From Paenibacillus oleatilyticus (GTDB lineage Bacteria; Bacillota; Bacilli; Paenibacillales; NBRC-103111): a DNA stretch of 64,000 nt. Where the stretch lies: assembly GCF_018998565.1 (NCBI RefSeq), contig NZ_JAHNZO010000022.1, forward strand, positions 62,001 to 126,000. The letters are read 5' to 3'. Position numbers and translations under genes: made by a program. Positions within the stretch are counted from its first letter, which is position 1; each line of letters starts with the position of its first letter. The notes below the pieces were generated by a model. The model was not told where the DNA came from, made no database searches, and worked only from the letters and a program-made list of their open reading frames with translations. Of the stretch, positions 44,414 to 52,162 are shown in pieces.

Positions 44414-46096
44414 ATGTACCGACTGCTGATCGTGGATGATCTTCCCATTATCGTCGACGGCCTTCTTGAGCTATTCGAGCAAACCAGCCATCTGCCGCTT
44501 GAGGTGATGAGCGCTTATTCGGGCGAAGAAGCGCTGGAGGTGCTGTCCGATCACCGGATCGATATCGTCGTGTCCGACATTAAGATGCCCGGCATCGAAG
44601 GGATCGAGCTGCTGCGGGAAATCAAGTCGCAGTGGCCCGCCTGCAAGGTGATTTTTCTGACCGGCTATAACGATTTCCACTATGCCCGAAGCGCCATTAC
44701 CTACGGCGGGTTCGATTATATTCTGAAGGTCGAAAGCGACGAAAAGATTATTCAATCCGTCGAACGGGCCATCGAGAAAATCGAAGAGGAACAGGATCAA
44801 GTGCAGGTGGTCGCGAGAGCGCAATCCAAGATGAGACAGGCCCTGCCCTCGCTGCAAAAGGAGTTCATGTGGGGACTCCTGCAAGGGAAGCAGGTCACGG
44901 AGGAGGAGCTCAGGCAGGCGTTCAAAGAGATCGATATTCCGCTCGATGCGACCATGCCGGTGTATTTGCTCATGGGAAGGGTAGATGCCTGGAAAGAGAT
45001 GTTCACCATGCCGGATAAAGCGCTGCTGACCTATGCGCTGCAAAATATTTGCGATGAGTATTTATCGGCACAGGTACGAAGCTTTTCCGTCGTCTTCGAG
45101 CTGTCCAAGATCGTCTGGATCATCCAGCCGAAAGCTTCCGACGAGCTATCCGGCCATGTCGGCGGTCTGGATTGGATGAGAGCCCACCGGTATACGAGCG
45201 GGATTCTGGACAGCGTGCAGGAAACGTGCAAGAAGCTGCTGCGGCTGTCGGTGTCGTTCCTGCTCGGCAGCGAGGCGATCCCGTGGAACAGCCTGTCGGA
45301 CCGGTTTCATTCGATCAAATACGGCTTGATGCAAGGACACGGATTGTTGCATGAGGTCATTATGACCGATAAGGACATGCAGAAGACGGACCCTACCGAT
45401 AAAGCGGAAAGCTATCATGACGGGTTCTTCCATGCCCGGGTACAACTGCTCATGACCTGTCTGGAGAACAATCACCGCGAGCAGTTCAACAAGCTGTTCG
45501 TCGAGCTGACCGCCATATGGAACGACCCGGACACGCCCTGTGAGCGGAAGAGCGAGCTGTACCATTCCCTCTCGTCCGTGTTTTTGTTCTATCTGTACAA
45601 ATACCGGGACATTCGCGATCACGTCAATTTACAGGTGGACCTTGATATTTTGTTCCGTTATGACGATTCGGCTTCCTGGCCGGAGCTGGTCGAATACTAT
45701 TGGAAAATCGCCGATTGCGTCTTCGAATGGAACGCACAGCGGGGCTTGCAGCTGCCGACGGAGGTGGTGAATAAGGTGCACCGCTATATCGAGGAGCACA
45801 TCGCTACCGATATTTCGCTCACCGCGCTGGCGGATTACGTGGGCTTGAACCCGTCGTATTTGTCCAGGCTGTATAAGCAAATGACCGGGATCGGGCTATC
45901 GAAATATGTGAACGATTACAAGAACGTGATCGCCAAAGACATGCTTCTGAACACCTCGATGAAGGTCAACGAAATCGCGGCCGCGCTGGGCTATAACTCG
46001 GCGCTTGCGTTTATTCGCTTCTTCAAGAAGCAGAACGAGACGACGCCGCAAGATTTTCGCACGGCGCGAAGCCCGACGCCTAATATAACGACCTGA
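44414..46096 (+). CDS. YesN-type AraC-family response regulator
   Basis: The product of 560 residues has a receiver domain with Asp55 in DIVVSDIKMPG. A long linker of low conservation follows, then a C-terminal AraC double helix-turn-helix (about 455-555; VNKVHRYIEEHIATDISLTALADYVGLNPSYLSRLYKQMTG and VNEIAAALGYNSALAFIRFFKK). It sits 12 bases after its kinase and should activate the transporter and the DUF4855 gene. Confidence 0.93.
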   Translation: MYRLLIVDDLPIIVDGLLELFEQTSHLPLEVMSAYSGEEALEVLSDHRIDIVVSDIKMPGIEGIELLREIKSQWPACKVIFLTGYNDFHYARSAITYGGFDYILKVESDEKIIQSVERAIEKIEEEQDQVQVVARAQSKMRQALPSLQKEFMWGLLQGKQVTEEELRQAFKEIDIPLDATMPVYLLMGRVDAWKEMFTMPDKALLTYALQNICDEYLSAQVRSFSVVFELSKIVWIIQPKASDELSGHVGGLDWMRAHRYTSGILDSVQETCKKLLRLSVSFLLGSEAIPWNSLSDRFHSIKYGLMQGHGLLHEVIMTDKDMQKTDPTDKAESYHDGFFHARVQLLMTCLENNHREQFNKLFVELTAIWNDPDTPCERKSELYHSLSSVFLFYLYKYRDIRDHVNLQVDLDILFRYDDSASWPELVEYYWKIADCVFEWNAQRGLQLPTEVVNKVHRYIEEHIATDISLTALADYVGLNPSYLSRLYKQMTGIGLSKYVNDYKNVIAKDMLLNTSMKVNEIAAALGYNSALAFIRFFKKQNETTPQDFRTARSPTPNITT

Positions 46097-46190
46097 ATTA
46101 GTGAAACTATACTTTGATGGCTATAGAATAATCTTGATACTTTTGAACTTAATATAATCTTAAATAAATTCGTTTTTTACCTATTTGAGG

Positions 46191-46208
46191 GCATCAGTTG
46201 CCTGATGC
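46191..46208. terminator. Short hairpin between convergent genes
   Basis: GCATCAG and CTGATGC form a 7-bp stem with a 4-base loop between the YesN gene and the small membrane protein gene. The T-run is poor on both sides. Confidence 0.45.
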
Positions 46209-46216
46209 AAATTCTT

Positions 46217-46468
46217 TCATGGTAGTTTAATCTTATCTCCCAATGTTAGTTGCAAAATCACAATAGTAATTATCAATAGGTACCAGAAATAGGCATTTAT
46301 AAGTGCACCAATTTTATTACGAAATTTGGCGTAGTCTTTAATCATAAAAATAATAGACATTATAATAAAGCCTGCTACTAATATTGTATTAAACATATTA
46401 CCTAGTCCAACATGATCAATAATAAATAATATTATTAAACCTAGTACACTTTGAATTGTAAATAGCAT
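46217..46468 (-). CDS. Small three-helix membrane protein, possible immunity protein
   Basis: The product of 83 residues is almost wholly hydrophobic, with three predicted membrane helices (FTIQSVLGLIILFIIDHV; NTILVAGFIIMSIIFMI; AYFWYLLIITIVILQLTL). The ATG at 46468 is used because AAAGAGG precedes it; a longer frame to 46513 overlaps the hairpin. It lies just downstream, on the same strand, of a secreted protein gene. That is the typical place for a bacteriocin immunity protein. I do not recognise the family, and the immunity role is inference. Confidence 0.55.
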   Translation of the reverse strand: MLFTIQSVLGLIILFIIDHVGLGNMFNTILVAGFIIMSIIFMIKDYAKFRNKIGALINAYFWYLLIITIVILQLTLGDKIKLP

Positions 46469-46487
46469 GATGCAACCTCTTTTCTTA

Positions 46488-46525
46488 ATATCCACCTGTT
46501 TAGTTTTACTCAAACAGGTGGATAT
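46488..46525. repeat. Perfect 14-bp hairpin between the secreted and membrane protein genes
   Basis: ATATCCACCTGTTT and AAACAGGTGGATAT are exact inverted repeats around 10 bases. Neither side has a T-run. The hairpin begins 20 bases after the secreted protein's stop and ends 20 bases before the next start, close to its ribosome site. It may stabilise the upstream message or limit translation of the downstream gene. Confidence 0.65.
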
Positions 46526-46544
46526 ATATTACCTAAGTTTTTGC

Positions 46545-47222
46545 TTAAGCGCCATAAATGTTAGGCATGTTGGGGTTCCAATATGAAATATCCACATATG
46601 TTCCCCTACCATTGTCTGCATAAATAATTTGACCCAACTTTACAAGCCCAATGCCAACTACAATATTTGCTGCCCATCCCGGAAGATTAAGTAGTTTTTG
46701 AAGAATAAAGCCATTGAAGATACCCGCACTTCCAGCGATATACAGTGGATGATTCTTAATGTCATCTAGAAACTGATGAGAAGAATATAGACGATAGCCC
46801 CACCAAAGCAGTTCCCAGTCAAAATATTTGTTTGTGTCAACAGACATCACGATTCCTTTGCTTTCATTAGCAAGAGGCTTCAAAGTCTTTTGCGAGGTCA
46901 CTTGCAACTGATATCCTTCTTTGAGAGTTTCAGAGATTCGTTTGTTTGATAAGGCAATAAGATCCTGCGCTTTTGGGAATTCCCCCTCTGTCAGTTCTTT
47001 CTTGGCTTCATCCTTTAGATAATACCGCTTTGAGTTTTCATCCAAAACTACAAATGGGGAAGCTTTTTGGATAAGTTCATTACTTACTTGATTGTTTTGG
47101 ACAACACTATCACCATTCTTGTAAACCGAAGTCGTTACTGGTGGGGATGCAGCCAAAACAGAAGAACTAACCACTGAGCCAAACATTGACAATGCAACAA
47201 CAGCAAGAACGAACTTTTTCAA
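46545..47222 (-). CDS. Secreted protein with hydrophobic C-terminus, possible large bacteriocin
   Basis: The TTG at 47222 is chosen: GGAGGGAGA stands 8 bases before it, and a signal peptide follows (KKFVLAVVALSMFGSVVSS, cleavage near VLA). The 225-residue precursor has a charged first half and a C-terminal part with a hydrophobic, glycine-rich segment (YIAGSAGIFNGFILQKLLNLPGWAANIVVGIGLVKLG), ending in an aromatic, asparagine-rich tail. This resembles secreted antimicrobial proteins of the geobacillin-26 kind, but I cannot confirm family membership. A small membrane protein downstream fits an immunity role. Other functions are possible. Confidence 0.5.
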   Translation of the reverse strand: MKKFVLAVVALSMFGSVVSSSVLAASPPVTTSVYKNGDSVVQNNQVSNELIQKASPFVVLDENSKRYYLKDEAKKELTEGEFPKAQDLIALSNKRISETLKEGYQLQVTSQKTLKPLANESKGIVMSVDTNKYFDWELLWWGYRLYSSHQFLDDIKNHPLYIAGSAGIFNGFILQKLLNLPGWAANIVVGIGLVKLGQIIYADNGRGTYVDISYWNPNMPNIYGA

Positions 47223-47423
47223 AGTATGTCTCCCTCCAAAATTTTTAGTAGATATGATCGCTGCGCAGCATGTCATATTCCACTAGTATATTACATTATT
47301 TGGAGATTTTTTCTTTATTAAGATTTATTTATCAAAAATCGATCTAGGCCACTCTATTATTTAATATGGGTTATCAACTCGCTTGCACTTACATTAAGGC
47401 AGGCTACTCGACTCCGAGCGAGT

Positions 47424-47660
47424 TTATGGCGCATGCTTATGTTTTAACGACATGGATATGTAGTAGGTATCTTTTTCTACAATCAATTCGGTATGGACTA
47501 CAGAGTAATTCCTTCCATGGTGATTCCGTTTACCAGTTTGGACAGGCGAAGAAATTCTCCAATGTCGGTGACGTAAATATCTGCCGCTGTGTCGTCGGGG
47601 TATATGCACAGTACTCTAATGGTGTTCAGTCCTTTCTTTTGACTCTAAACAAACCATAGA
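47424..47660 (-). pseudogene. Unrecognised gene debris
   Basis: On the minus strand, IRVLCIYPDDTAADIYVTDIGEF followed by LRLSKLVNGITMEGITL reads like genuine protein from about 47625 to 47503, then stops. A different frame continues with VVHTELIVEKDTYYISM. There is no ATG, GTG or TTG with a ribosome site at its beginning. It looks like a frameshifted small gene; I cannot name it. Confidence 0.4.
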
Positions 47661-47746
47661 CCAGTAAGTCGAATCTTCCAAGAGACGATAGAGCTTGTTT
47701 ATTGAATATAAGCCCTAAAGGGATATATTCCGGGATAAAATTACGC

Positions 47747-47863
47747 ATGCTCGATCTATCAATGGTAGAAAGGGAAGCGAGTCTACGCTTGAGGCAGAAG
47801 TGTAAGCGAGCAAAGAGGGTACTGAAGGTCATCAGCGCTATGCTGGATGACCCGTTGGATTGA
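47747..47863 (+). CDS. Possible 38-residue basic protein before a strong terminator
   Basis: An ATG at 47747 opens 38 codons, very basic and helical (MLDLSMVEREASLRLRQKCK and then RAKRVLKVISAMLDDPLD). The same frame is open back to about 47660, so it may be the tail of a longer lost gene. A strong terminator follows 20 bases after the stop, showing that something here is or was transcribed rightwards. Confidence 0.35.
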   Translation: MLDLSMVEREASLRLRQKCKRAKRVLKVISAMLDDPLD

Positions 47864-47881
47864 GGATATTCTGGTTTGTTT

Positions 47882-47924
47882 GCTAAAAGGAGCTGCTGCG
47901 GTAAGCTCCTTTTAGCTTTTTTTG
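47882..47924 (+). terminator. Strong rho-independent terminator
   Basis: GCTAAAAGGAGCT pairs perfectly with AGCTCCTTTTAGC around 9 bases, followed by seven T. Confidence 0.9.
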
Positions 47925-48275
47925 GCCATTATGACAGTAAAGCTGAACGTACCATAAGTCTATCCAGATCATTGGTCGACTTTGCATTCGGATTGTATTT
48001 GTCAATCTAAAAGTTGACCACTCCGGCGTTAAAAATAGACACCCGAGGGTGTGAGCTTGTTATAGACTGGCTTGGGAATAAGCTAACGGGCAGGGTGGTT
48101 CCAATAAATGGCGAAATTATTATAAACAATTTAGGAGTGGTGACTTGGCTATATCAACTCGTTGCTCCGCAGCGCGCAGGCTTCCTCGTACACCTGAAAC
48201 AGCGCCTACCAGTCCTCGAGCAAAAAAGTGGAAATGAAAATATCAGTAGTATCAAATAGAGATGGGAGCTTAAAG
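47925..48275. other. Region of broken short frames
   Basis: A frame from a TTG at 48014 to 48259 has no ribosome site and no recognisable domain (IDTRGCELVIDWLGNKLTG in its first part). An overlapping frame ends with LAISTRCSAARRLPRTPETA near 48230. These look like remnants rather than genes. Confidence 0.35.
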
Positions 48276-48602
48276 ATGGCGAATAGAATTGTTGGAGACT
48301 TGGAAAATAAACTAATCATCTACGGGTACAGGAAGCCTCTGGGTTCGCGTACTTATTTACCTTTTCTTCCTGAGGCTATAGTTAATGAATTTATAGATGC
48401 TAAAGTGGTACTAGAACGCGACAGTAAAGAACAAAAGATTTATCAAATTTATTACTGGATTGAAGGGGATGGAGAATTCTATTTTCGAATAATTGTCTCG
48501 TATCTCGAGGATTCAATCACCATCCTTGCAGATGATGCTAATATCGCGGTGCGTGCTTATAAGGCTCTTTGCGAAAGTTTGGCACGATGGAAGTTACAGT
48601 GA
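48276..48602 (+). CDS. Small hypothetical cytoplasmic protein
   Basis: The ATG at 48276 lies six bases after GGGAGC; a longer frame to 48228 is less likely. The 108 residues (MANRIVGDLENKLIIYGYRK then alternating strands and helices, EQKIYQIYYWIEGDGEFYF) have no signal peptide. I do not recognise the family. It sits among gene debris and another small orphan, an arrangement common for left-over immunity genes of toxin loci. Confidence 0.5.
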   Translation: MANRIVGDLENKLIIYGYRKPLGSRTYLPFLPEAIVNEFIDAKVVLERDSKEQKIYQIYYWIEGDGEFYFRIIVSYLEDSITILADDANIAVRAYKALCESLARWKLQ

Positions 48603-48769
48603 AGCTAACAGGTAATGATAGTGAAGTTGAGCAAACTGTCGCAGCGGTAAGCTTTGTCATTGAAGTAACGGGCAGATTATCTCGAAACTATTCTCACTAT
48701 TTAACGTCAAACTGGTGTAAATTCGGTATAATTAGAACCCATACATGAATTGGATAAGGGAGTCAGCCT

Positions 48770-49117
48770 ATGAAGTTCATATTTAATAATTTCACATCTG
48801 ATGTTGAGATATTTAATAAAGATAACGATGATTTTGTAGTAAGGTTTTATGATAAAGCAAAAGAACAAAACGAAGACGAAATAATTAATCTTGTTATTGT
48901 AGATCCAGGTTATGGGTATATTTCTTTGAAAATTAAGGGCGAAGGAGCGTTGTTGAGCGGATTTTTAGATGAAGATATTTTTATTACTGAGGAAATGGTA
49001 GACGCCGCAATTAATTACATCGAAGATTTAATCCCGCATGCAAAGAATAGATATATGCCGTATCATGTAGTCCGCTTCAAAAAAGCAAGCTATGTAGAAT
49101 ACAATGGTGAGTATTAA
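48770..49117 (+). CDS. Small acidic hypothetical protein
   Basis: The ATG at 48770 is preceded by AAGGGAG at 9 bases. The product of 115 residues is acidic (NKDNDDF, DEDIFITEEMVDAAINYIEDLIPH) and begins with beta strands (FIFNNFTSDVEIF). It has no membrane span. The acidic, compact character would suit an immunity protein that neutralises a basic toxin domain, but this is speculation; I do not recognise the family. Confidence 0.55.
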   Translation: MKFIFNNFTSDVEIFNKDNDDFVVRFYDKAKEQNEDEIINLVIVDPGYGYISLKIKGEGALLSGFLDEDIFITEEMVDAAINYIEDLIPHAKNRYMPYHVVRFKKASYVEYNGEY

Positions 49118-49355
49118 TGGGGTTTTCGACCAAGTGTGACTAATCTTATGCATGGATCAAATTAAACTAACGGAAACGATAGCTCAACACAATAGCATGA
49201 GGCCGCGGCAGGATCAATCGGGCGGCATCATTAACGGGCAGGATAGCGTCTATTTTGGTTTTGGTTATAATGTTTAATAGGGGCCATTTAATTGCTTCGA
49301 TTCATCTGGAGTTACCAATGACCTGTGTCGAAATATTCGAAAAGGGGCAAGTTGT

Positions 49356-49733
49356 GTGCAAAAGACTGAAAAAATTTACAACACTGCAGTAGAGGCAACT
49401 TTAGAGGTGATTGGTGGGAAATGGAAACCTGTTATTCTCTTTCATCTGACATTTGGTAAGAAACGTAATAATGAATTTAAGAGCTTGATTCCCGCAATTA
49501 CTCAAAAGATGTTAACGCAGCACCTTCGGGAGCTTGAAGAAGAGGGCGTCATCTTACGTATCTCTTACAATCAGGTACCACCGAGAGTTGAGTATGAGTT
49601 GACAGACTACGGCTGGAGTCTAAAGGAACTCCTACATCTGATGTGCCGTTGGGGGGATTCGCATATAGAGAGAAAGTACGAGGGAAAGGCTACCGTTCTT
49701 AATCCAATGCTTACAGACGTAAATAACAGTTAA
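49356..49733 (+). CDS. HxlR-family winged-helix regulator
   Basis: The product of 125 residues has the HxlR pattern: ATLEVIGGKWKPVILFHLTFGKKRNNEFKSLIPAITQKMLTQHLRELEEEGVILR and VPPRVEYELTDYGWSL. The start is the GTG at 49356, with AAGGGG about 8 bases upstream. It converges on an NAD(P)-dependent reductase gene whose promoter carries two 12-bp palindromes; HxlR proteins often control adjacent oxidoreductases, so this is the likely target. A palindrome TCGAA-ATA-TTCGA sits at 49328-49340, before its own gene. Confidence 0.88.
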   Translation: MQKTEKIYNTAVEATLEVIGGKWKPVILFHLTFGKKRNNEFKSLIPAITQKMLTQHLRELEEEGVILRISYNQVPPRVEYELTDYGWSLKELLHLMCRWGDSHIERKYEGKATVLNPMLTDVNNS

Positions 49734-49770
49734 GAAACCGACCCAATATACAAGGTCGGCTTTCTTATTT
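49732..49770. terminator. Bidirectional terminator between HxlR and the reductase gene
   Basis: AAGAAACCGACC pairs with GGTCGGCTTTCTT around 10 bases, with A- and T-rich flanks on both sides. Confidence 0.8.
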
Positions 49771-49781
49771 TATACGGTAGT

Positions 49782-50852
49782 TTATGGAATGACTTTACGC
49801 TTGCGGAAGTCGTTGAAGATGTCCATAAACATTGCTTCGGTATCGACGAATTCGTGAAAGCCTAAACGACGAGCCTTAGTTCCGTCGGCAAAAAAATCGT
49901 AATCCCATGCAAACACGAAATCGCCGAATTGCCAAGAGGATACATCTTTATAGGAATTCCGAGCAAGCCCATGCTTCTCAACCATTTTGTTCCAAAGCAG
50001 CTCCTTGTCCGCCATGACAACGTCCAGAGACATCTGCAACGGAGGCGCTGTTTCCAGGCCAAAGTATTGAGCGATCTTCGGCCATAACTCATTCCAACGA
50101 AACAGATCGCCGTTCGTAATGTTGAATGCCTGATTCGCACAGCGCTCGTCGGTCGCTGCCCATACTGTTGCCTTTGCGAGAAGCCCAGCGTCTGTCATCT
50201 CCAATAGACTGTTGTAAGCTCCCGGCTTACCTGGAAACCGCAAAGGGATTCCAAGTTCCTTCGAAATTGAAGCGTAAATCGCTATGACCATTGCGAGGTT
50301 CATCGGATTTCCAAGCGAGAAGCCGCAGACTACAGAAGGACGGAGTGCCGACCAAGTCCAAGCCTTACCTTTTTGCCGTTGTTCTAAGAAATCTTGCTGA
50401 TCAATATTGAACTCAGGAGGCATGTGGTTGGCGTCTGTCTCACGAGCAGGAGTTTTGAACGGGCCGAGATGTGCGCCGTATACCTTGTATCCCTGCATCA
50501 GACTGACATGTTTCAAGCCCGACGCGATTGGTTCGATCACTTCTATGATATTCACTAACATGGCGAGATTCGGTGGAACAAGTTCAGCCCAAGTTGGACG
50601 GTCTTGGTAAGCAGCATAAAAAATGTGTGTTACCTCAGTTAAATCGCTTAACTTCTCGTGAAGCTCGTCTATATTGAGTAGGTCCGCAGCCACATATCGA
50701 ACACGGTTGCTAGATTCTCCACCGCGACGCGATACGCCGATTACGTCCCAATCAGGGAGAGTGATGAGGTGATCGATGAGGTTGCGACCTATAACACCAT
50801 TTGCACCCACGACCAAGGCGACTTTGCGTGTTGTTGTAGATTCAATATTCAT
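49782..50852 (-). CDS. SDR-type NAD(P)-dependent reductase (PRISE-like)
   Basis: The product of 356 residues has the extended SDR/Rossmann start KVALVVGANGVIGRNLIDHL (GxxGxxG) and VIGVSRRGG for cofactor selection. The LMQGYKVYGAHLGPFKTPARE segment is typical of PRISE enzymes (progesterone 5-beta-reductase/iridoid synthase-like enone reductases). Such enzymes reduce enones with NADPH; the natural bacterial substrate is unknown. GAAGGAGCTGACACACT precedes the ATG at 50852. The HxlR gene is convergent and likely regulates it. Confidence 0.85.
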   Translation of the reverse strand: MNIESTTTRKVALVVGANGVIGRNLIDHLITLPDWDVIGVSRRGGESSNRVRYVAADLLNIDELHEKLSDLTEVTHIFYAAYQDRPTWAELVPPNLAMLVNIIEVIEPIASGLKHVSLMQGYKVYGAHLGPFKTPARETDANHMPPEFNIDQQDFLEQRQKGKAWTWSALRPSVVCGFSLGNPMNLAMVIAIYASISKELGIPLRFPGKPGAYNSLLEMTDAGLLAKATVWAATDERCANQAFNITNGDLFRWNELWPKIAQYFGLETAPPLQMSLDVVMADKELLWNKMVEKHGLARNSYKDVSSWQFGDFVFAWDYDFFADGTKARRLGFHEFVDTEAMFMDIFNDFRKRKVIP

Positions 50853-50926
50853 AGTGTGTCAGCTCCTTCTGTACTATTCTTTGTACAACATTATTTTGCA
50901 TCAACTAACCATACATAGGAAGTACG

Positions 50927-50957
50927 CACTTTAAAGTGACATAAGCACTTTAAAGTA
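50927..50957. promoter_or_regulatory. Tandem palindromic operators upstream of the reductase gene
   Basis: CACTTTAAAGTG (50927-50938) is a perfect 12-bp palindrome. CACTTTAAAGTA (50946-50957) repeats it with one mismatch, 19 bp further. A third inverted repeat, TGTAC and GTACA, flanks the region nearer the gene (about 50868-50884). They are likely sites for the neighbouring HxlR regulator. Confidence 0.7.
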
Positions 50958-51210
50958 ATCGAGATATATTCAGACGAAAAGAAGTCAGTCAACCCCCTCT
51001 TTGCTTTCTTAATCATCATGGTGGATGGGTATACTCGGCGGCGCTAGCTTTTCAAAGGTAAATTAAGTTAACGAGCAGATTAATGGTATTTATGATATGG
51101 ATCATCGCGCTATCAGTAACGGCAAGTTTTTCCCGCTGATATTTCTTTATGATTTTTGTTATTGTATAGTCATTGGATAAAGTGCCTCTGATAAAGGAGT
51201 CAGTTGTGAA
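50958..51210. other. Divergent intergenic region
   Basis: AT-rich sequence between the reductase and the MerR gene. No gene or clear structure is seen beyond a TATAGT near 51165, before the MerR gene. Confidence 0.35.
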
Positions 51211-52032
51211 ATGCTTAAGATCAGTGCTTTTTCAAAGTTGAGCGGTATTTCTGTCAAGGCGTTAAGATTTTACGATAGCGTGAGGCTGCTTGAGCCCGCC
51301 GTTATAGATCCTAATAATGGCTATCGGTACTACACCCAGGAGCAGCTTCTGACCGTTAAGCGCATTACCGCCTTTAAGGAACATGGTTTCACGCTGGATC
51401 AAATAAAAACCTTTCTCGAAGAGCATCCATTACCTGAAGTAAAGCTAAAATTAGCCGATAAGAAGAAAGAACTTGAGCGTTCCATCCTGGAAGCGCAGCA
51501 GCAGTTGAAAGAAATCGATAACAGGATTGCCCGCGTCGAAGAAGCGGATAAACGCCAACATGAAACACCGATAACCGTTCGTAACGTACAGCCACAACTT
51601 ACGGCTTCGATTCGTGATATCGTTCCGCGTACGCACCTATGTCTACTGCTTGACGAACTTACAAAGTACGTCAATTCGTATGGGGAGGACGAAGGACGAG
51701 ATCTGACGATTTTATGGTATGATCATGGCGGCACGTACACGGATCAAGCCGATCTAGAGGTTGCAGTACCGCTGACAAAGGCTATTCCAAGCAGCGAAAG
51801 AGTGAATGTCCGCTTTCTGCCCGAGTTAAAAGCGGCCGCATCCCTTGTACACCTCTGTAGTCCTTACGATGACTCTTGCCTTGCTGCTGATCAGTTAGCA
51901 TCATGGATCTCGTCTCAAGGCTATGTCCGTTCCTATAAAGATCCGATCCGTGAAACCTATTTAACTTCGGACAAAGATATTTACGGAAAAATGCGCTTGG
52001 CCAAATTGCTCGTTCCCCTTGAGCTTGGTTAA
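51211..52032 (+). CDS. MerR-family regulator with GyrI-like effector domain
   Basis: The product of 273 residues has a MerR winged helix-turn-helix (ISAFSKLSGISVKALRFYDSVRLLEPAVIDPNNGYRYYTQEQL, about 4-46) and a long dimerisation helix (about 75-115). A GyrI-like ligand-binding domain follows (about 120-270), as in BmrR. AAAGGAGTC precedes the ATG. It lies upstream of an SDR gene whose promoter has the long spacer and dyad typical of MerR activation, so SDR control by this protein is likely. The ligand is probably a hydrophobic or cationic small molecule, by analogy. Confidence 0.87.
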   Translation: MLKISAFSKLSGISVKALRFYDSVRLLEPAVIDPNNGYRYYTQEQLLTVKRITAFKEHGFTLDQIKTFLEEHPLPEVKLKLADKKKELERSILEAQQQLKEIDNRIARVEEADKRQHETPITVRNVQPQLTASIRDIVPRTHLCLLLDELTKYVNSYGEDEGRDLTILWYDHGGTYTDQADLEVAVPLTKAIPSSERVNVRFLPELKAAASLVHLCSPYDDSCLAADQLASWISSQGYVRSYKDPIRETYLTSDKDIYGKMRLAKLLVPLELG

Positions 52033-52100
52033 GATCATTGGTATCTCCATGCCTCCTTCCGGAGTTCATTTTTTCTCTGAAAATAGTTTTGTAATCCCTC

Positions 52101-52132
52101 TTGACTCTCCCCTTTACGGGAAGGTATACAGT
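52101..52132 (+). promoter_or_regulatory. MerR-type promoter of the SDR gene
   Basis: TTGACT (52101-52106) and TACAGT (52127-52132) are 20 bases apart. The spacer holds the imperfect dyad CTCCCCTTTACGGGAAGG. The overlong spacer with a central dyad is the hallmark of promoters activated by MerR proteins. Confidence 0.75.
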
Positions 52133-52162
52133 AGCATTACACATCATAAGGGAGTGAGATCT

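Noticed and set aside
48014..48259. An 81-codon frame as a gene
   Set aside because: Starts at a TTG without a ribosome site, no recognisable protein pattern, overlaps a better-supported small gene.
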